From VYFG01 sp965213885 (GTDB taxonomy: Bacteria > Pseudomonadota > Gammaproteobacteria > Arenicellales > Poriferihabitantaceae), in the NCBI GenBank assembly GCA_965213885.1, contig OZ243919.1, forward strand, positions 3,410,001-3,474,000: 64,000 nt of DNA. The letters run 5' to 3'. Shown piece after piece: positions 61,062 through 64,000 of the stretch (the stretch's first letter is position 1; each line of letters starts with the position of its first letter). The translations under genes and the position numbers were made by a program. Below the pieces are notes generated by a model that ran no database searches, was not told the origin of the DNA, and was given only the letters and a program-made list of their open reading frames with translations.

Positions 61062-61196
61062 ATGAAGCGCACCTTTCAACCGAGCGTCATCAAACGCAAG
61101 CGGAATCACGGTTTCCGCGCCCGCATGAAAACCCGCGGCGGCCGGGCGATCATCAATGCACGCCGTGCCCGGGGCCGGGCAAGGTTGAGCGCCTAG
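61062..61196 (+). CDS. rpmH: 50S ribosomal protein L34
   Basis: This 44-residue basic protein, MKRTFQPSVIKRKRNHGFRA, continues RMKTRGGRAIINARRARGRA and has the typical full length. It heads the conserved rpmH-rnpA-yidD-yidC-mnmE order. Confidence 0.97.
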   Translation: MKRTFQPSVIKRKRNHGFRARMKTRGGRAIINARRARGRARLSA

Positions 61197-61269
61197 GAAG
61201 CCGGACGCGGAGGTCGATCGATTACTCCGCCGGTCATTCAGGGCCGCGAGAGGTCTCACACCGTTTGCG

Positions 61270-61623
61270 ATGACGGATTTCGGGCGCCGTCACCGCCTCG
61301 TCACCCCCCGGCGTTTCCGGGAGGTTTTCGGTCAGAGGAACCTTCGGGGGGGGCGGTACTTCACGTTATACCATTTGTCCAATGATATTGGCGTCCATCG
61401 TCTCGGCCTCGCGGTTTCGCGCAAGGTCAGCAGGTCCGCAGTGAGGCGCAACCGGATCAAGCGCCAGGTGCGCGAATCATTCCGGCGATTCCGGGAAGAC
61501 CTGGCTGCGGACCCTGAAGCCGGGGGAATTGATTTCGTGGTGGTGGCGCGACCCCTGGCTGGCGGTACCGGAAATTCGGAGCTCCGCCGGGACCTGGACA
61601 GGTTATGGAGGCTGGTGAACTGA
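61270..61623 (+). CDS. rnpA: Ribonuclease P protein component
   Basis: This 117-residue protein has GRRHRLVTPRRFREVFGQRN at the start and the RNR motif in VSRSAVRRNRIKRQVRESFR. It assists the RNase P RNA in 5' maturation of tRNA. The stop is one base before yidD. Confidence 0.95.
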   Translation: MTDFGRRHRLVTPRRFREVFGQRNLRGGRYFTLYHLSNDIGVHRLGLAVSRKVSRSAVRRNRIKRQVRESFRRFREDLAADPEAGGIDFVVVARPLAGGTGNSELRRDLDRLWRLVN

Positions 61624-61624
61624 C

Positions 61625-61885
61625 ATGCGGCATGTGCTGATACTGCTGATCAGGGGATACAGGCTGCTGCTGAGCCCGTTCCTCGGCCAGAATTGCCGAT
61701 TCTATCCCGTCTGTTCCAGCTACGCCCTGGAGGCGATCCGGATCCATGGATCGCTGCGGGGCGGCTGGTACACCCTTCGCCGGATTCTGAAGTGCCACCA
61801 GCTGCATCCGGGGGGATACGATCCGGTGCCCGGATCCGCGGATGTCGAGGCCTGCGCTCCCGGGGTTGTCGAACCGGAAGCCTGA
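61625..61885 (+). CDS. yidD: Membrane protein insertion efficiency factor YidD
   Basis: This 86-residue protein has RGYRLLLSPFLGQNCRFYPV followed by CSSYALEAIRIHGSLRGGWY, with the conserved cysteines, and LKCHQLHPGGYDPVP. It is membrane-associated by an amphipathic helix and assists YidC/Sec insertion. Confidence 0.95.
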   Translation: MRHVLILLIRGYRLLLSPFLGQNCRFYPVCSSYALEAIRIHGSLRGGWYTLRRILKCHQLHPGGYDPVPGSADVEACAPGVVEPEA

Positions 61886-61916
61886 ACAACAACTGCAACA
61901 ACGTGATCGATCCCCG

Positions 61917-63605
61917 ATGGATTTTCGACGACTGATTCTCTTCGGCGCACTCGGCCTGGTGCTCATGATGATCTGGCAATCCTGGATCCAGTACCAGCTG
62001 GAGCATGATCCCGGCCGCGGTCCGGGACCGGGTACGGAGGCTGTCGGGGAGCAGGGCGCGTCCCGCGCGCCGGCGCCGGGCAGGGACGATGTCCCGGACG
62101 CCCCGGAGGTGGAGAGCATTGCCGCCCCCCCCGCGCCGCGGGACGAGGAGAACAACGCTCCGGCGGGCCGCATGGTCACCGTCGAAACCGACACCGTGCG
62201 GGCCAGCATCGACACTCTGGGCGGCGACCTGGTCAGGGTGGAGCTGTTGAAGCATCCGGTGAGCGTGGAGACTCCGGACGATCCGTTCGTGCTGATGCAC
62301 CGTGACCGTCCCGCCCTCTACATCGCCCAGAGTGGGCTGATCGGCACCGGCCGGGAATTCCCCAATCACAACGTCGAGTTCACCCCGGAACGGGACAATG
62401 TGACACTCGGCGGAGAGGATTCGGTCAGGGTGGTCCTGCACTGGACCGCGCCGGATGATGTCCGGTATCGCAAGATCTACACGTTCCACCGCAACAGCTA
62501 CCACATTGACGTGGATTTCGAGGTCGACAACCGGAGCGAGGACGAGTGGGCGGGCTTCCTCTATGGACAGCTGAAGCAGACGGAGGTGGCCCAGCCCGGC
62601 TCCATGGGCTTTCTGGGCCGGCTGCCCAGCTACAACGGCGCGGTCATCTATACCGCCGAAGACAAGTACGACAAGGTGGACTACGGCGAGATCGAGGACG
62701 GGCCGCTGAATCTGGCCACCGCCGACGGATGGGTGGCCATGCTGCAGCACTATTTCGTCGGCGCCTGGCTGCCCGAGGGTTCACAGGGCTATCAGTTCTT
62801 TTCGGGGGTCAGCCGGGACACCGCGATGCCGCAGTACCGCATCGGCTTCAAGCATACCGAGCCGGTGCGGATTCCCGCGGCAGGCAGGGGCGTCCTCGGC
62901 AGTTCCCTGTTCGTCGGCCCCAAGGAGCAAACCCGGCTCAACGCCCTTGACGTGGACGGCATCATCCTGACGGTGGACTACGGCTGGCTGACGCCGGTTG
63001 CGGAGCCCCTGTTCTGGCTGTTGCAGAAAATACACAATTTCGTGGGGAACTGGGGATGGGCGATCATCCTGCTGACGCTGCTGGTCAAGCTGATCTTCTA
63101 TCCGCTGTCCGCCGCCAGCTACAAGTCCATGGCGAGAATGAAGAAGCTGCAGCCCCGGCTGCAGACCCTGAAGGAACGCTACGGGGACGACAAGCAGAAG
63201 TTCCAGCAGGAGATGATGAAGCTCTACAAGACGGAGAAGGTCAATCCCGCCGGCGGCTGCCTGCCGATCCTGGTGCAGATCCCGGTGTTCATCGCCCTGT
63301 ACTGGGTGCTGCTGGAGAGCGTGGAACTCCGCCAGGCCAGTTTCGCCCTCTGGCTCAGGGACCTTTCGCTGCCGGACCCCTACTATGTGCTGCCCGTCGT
63401 CATGGGGGCCTCCATGCTGGCCCAGCAATACCTCAATCCCGCGCCGCTGGATCCGCTGCAGAAAAAGATCATGACCGCCCTGCCCATCGTGTTCACCGTG
63501 TTCTTCCTGTGGTTCCCCGCCGGCCTGGTGCTGTACTGGGTGGTGAACAACCTGTTGTCCATTGGCCAGCAATACGTCATCACGCGAAAGTTCCAGGCCA
63601 CCTGA
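61917..63605 (+). CDS. yidC: Membrane protein insertase YidC
   Basis: A 562-residue protein. The first helix is LILFGALGLVLMMIWQSWIQ, followed by a Pro/Ala-rich linker and a large periplasmic domain of beta structure (about 75-340). The five-helix core then has WGWAIILLTLLVKLIFYPLS with the groove arginine nearby (KSMARMKKLQPRLQTLKERY). NPAGGCLPILVQIPVFIALY and WFPAGLVLYWVVNNLLSIGQ follow. The start was set at the first conserved helix. An earlier in-frame ATG overlaps yidD. Confidence 0.96.
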   Translation: MDFRRLILFGALGLVLMMIWQSWIQYQLEHDPGRGPGPGTEAVGEQGASRAPAPGRDDVPDAPEVESIAAPPAPRDEENNAPAGRMVTVETDTVRASIDTLGGDLVRVELLKHPVSVETPDDPFVLMHRDRPALYIAQSGLIGTGREFPNHNVEFTPERDNVTLGGEDSVRVVLHWTAPDDVRYRKIYTFHRNSYHIDVDFEVDNRSEDEWAGFLYGQLKQTEVAQPGSMGFLGRLPSYNGAVIYTAEDKYDKVDYGEIEDGPLNLATADGWVAMLQHYFVGAWLPEGSQGYQFFSGVSRDTAMPQYRIGFKHTEPVRIPAAGRGVLGSSLFVGPKEQTRLNALDVDGIILTVDYGWLTPVAEPLFWLLQKIHNFVGNWGWAIILLTLLVKLIFYPLSAASYKSMARMKKLQPRLQTLKERYGDDKQKFQQEMMKLYKTEKVNPAGGCLPILVQIPVFIALYWVLLESVELRQASFALWLRDLSLPDPYYVLPVVMGASMLAQQYLNPAPLDPLQKKIMTALPIVFTVFFLWFPAGLVLYWVVNNLLSIGQQYVITRKFQAT

Positions 63606-64000
63606 GCCGGAAACCGGCTGGGCGGGGGACACCATCGTCGCCCTGTCCACGCCGCCAGGGCGCGGGGGAATCGGCATCGTCCGGCTATCCGGACCCCTGG
63701 TGCCCGGGATCGCCCGCAGCCTGACCGGCCGCCTGCCCCCGCCGAGACGGGCCTGCCTGGAGGAATACCGGGATGAATCCGGCGGGGTGATCGACCAGGG
63801 CATCGCGATCCGCTTCCCCGCCCCCCGCAGCTATACCGGGGAGGATGTGCTGGAACTGCAGGGTCACGGCAGCCCGGTCACCATGCAGATGCTCATCCGG
63901 CGGTGCCTGGACCTGGGCGCCAGGCTGGCCAGGCCGGGGGAGTTCAGCGAACGCGCCTTTCTTGCCGGCCGGCTGGACCTTGCCCAGGCAGAAGCGGTGG
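63562..64000 (+). CDS. mnmE: tRNA modification GTPase MnmE, N-terminal part (cut by window end)
   Basis: From about 63628 the frame reads DTIVALSTPPGRGGIGIVRL, then SYTGEDVLELQGHGSPVTMQ and PGEFSERAFLAGRLDLAQAE, the folate-binding N-terminal domain of MnmE. The GTPase part lies beyond the window. No ATG exists in frame between the yidC stop and the domain. The only likely start upstream is TTG at 63562, inside yidC, so the true start is uncertain. Confidence 0.9.
   Translation, partial: MASNTSSRESSRPPEPETGWAGDTIVALSTPPGRGGIGIVRLSGPLVPGIARSLTGRLPPPRRACLEEYRDESGGVIDQGIAIRFPAPRSYTGEDVLELQGHGSPVTMQMLIRRCLDLGARLARPGEFSERAFLAGRLDLAQAEAV

Noticed and set aside
1..64000. CRISPR arrays, rRNA or a replication origin
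   Set aside because: No regularly spaced repeats, no rRNA-like sequence, no dnaA gene and no cluster of DnaA boxes were seen, even near rpmH where an origin is sometimes found.

Overview
The window is a piece of a GC-rich gammaproteobacterial chromosome. The evidence is the gene order lpt-rpoN-hpf-ptsN-hprK-rapZ-HPr-EI, the rhodanese-secB-gpsA and dapF-DUF484-xerC clusters, Hda, UmuDC, and the rpmH-rnpA-yidD-yidC-mnmE block at the right end. A K+-dependent-type membrane pyrophosphatase beside a PPi-type phosphofructokinase, a hemoprotein sulfite/nitrite reductase, TRAP transport and much transposon debris fit a free-living or host-associated aquatic bacterium, but the lineage cannot be fixed from the sequence alone. 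I saw no rRNA, tRNA or CRISPR array.

Layout. 0-8 kb is accessory: a decayed tyrosine integrase, a TbpB-like surface lipoprotein, a HalD/BesD-type 2-oxoglutarate dioxygenase, an outer-membrane barrel, a monoheme cytochrome, a GFA protein and a broken HigA. 8-14 kb holds cysI-DUF934 and a complete TRAP transporter. 14-30 kb is core. It runs from DUF1244/TerC through kdsD-lptCAB, rpoN and hpf to the regulatory PTS genes ptsN-hprK-rapZ-HPr-EI and dgkA. On the minus strand it holds purM-purN-DUF3108-GNAT-ABC transporter. 30.5-36.5 kb is a visibly AT-richer island. It carries a GPP34 (GOLPH3-like) domain fused to a cytochrome P450, and convergent to it a large RND/MMPL exporter. Remnants of ISL3-type transposases lie on both sides, and the right one abuts a truncated SRAP gene. 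36.5-39 kb has umuDC and a dead Rieske oxygenase with an orphan palindromic operator. 39-53.9 kb is mostly core: CDP-alcohol transferase, hda, wrbA, argF, two glycosyltransferases, an LpxL-like acyltransferase, a LysR/DUF1127 locus, hemJ, gpsA-secB-rhodanese, ctpA, dapF-DUF484-xerC and ppa. 53.9-57 kb is a second mobile patch with IS30 and IS66 debris. It also holds a three-gene set of glycine-rich protein, Xre/MbcA/ParS antitoxin and RES toxin (interrupted by a stop codon), bracketed by imperfect direct repeats. 57-64 kb is core: hppA, pfp, then the rpmH-mnmE block, with mnmE cut by the window end.

How genes work together. KdsD (Kdo precursor), LptC/LptA/LptB (LPS export) and the LpxL-like acyltransferase serve the outer membrane. 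HPr, EI, PtsN, HprK and RapZ form a regulatory phosphorelay with no sugar permease in view. hppA, pfp and ppa all act on pyrophosphate. The most novel item is the GPP34-P450 fusion with its neighbouring lipid-type exporter. The P450 half also lacks the usual I-helix acid-alcohol pair.
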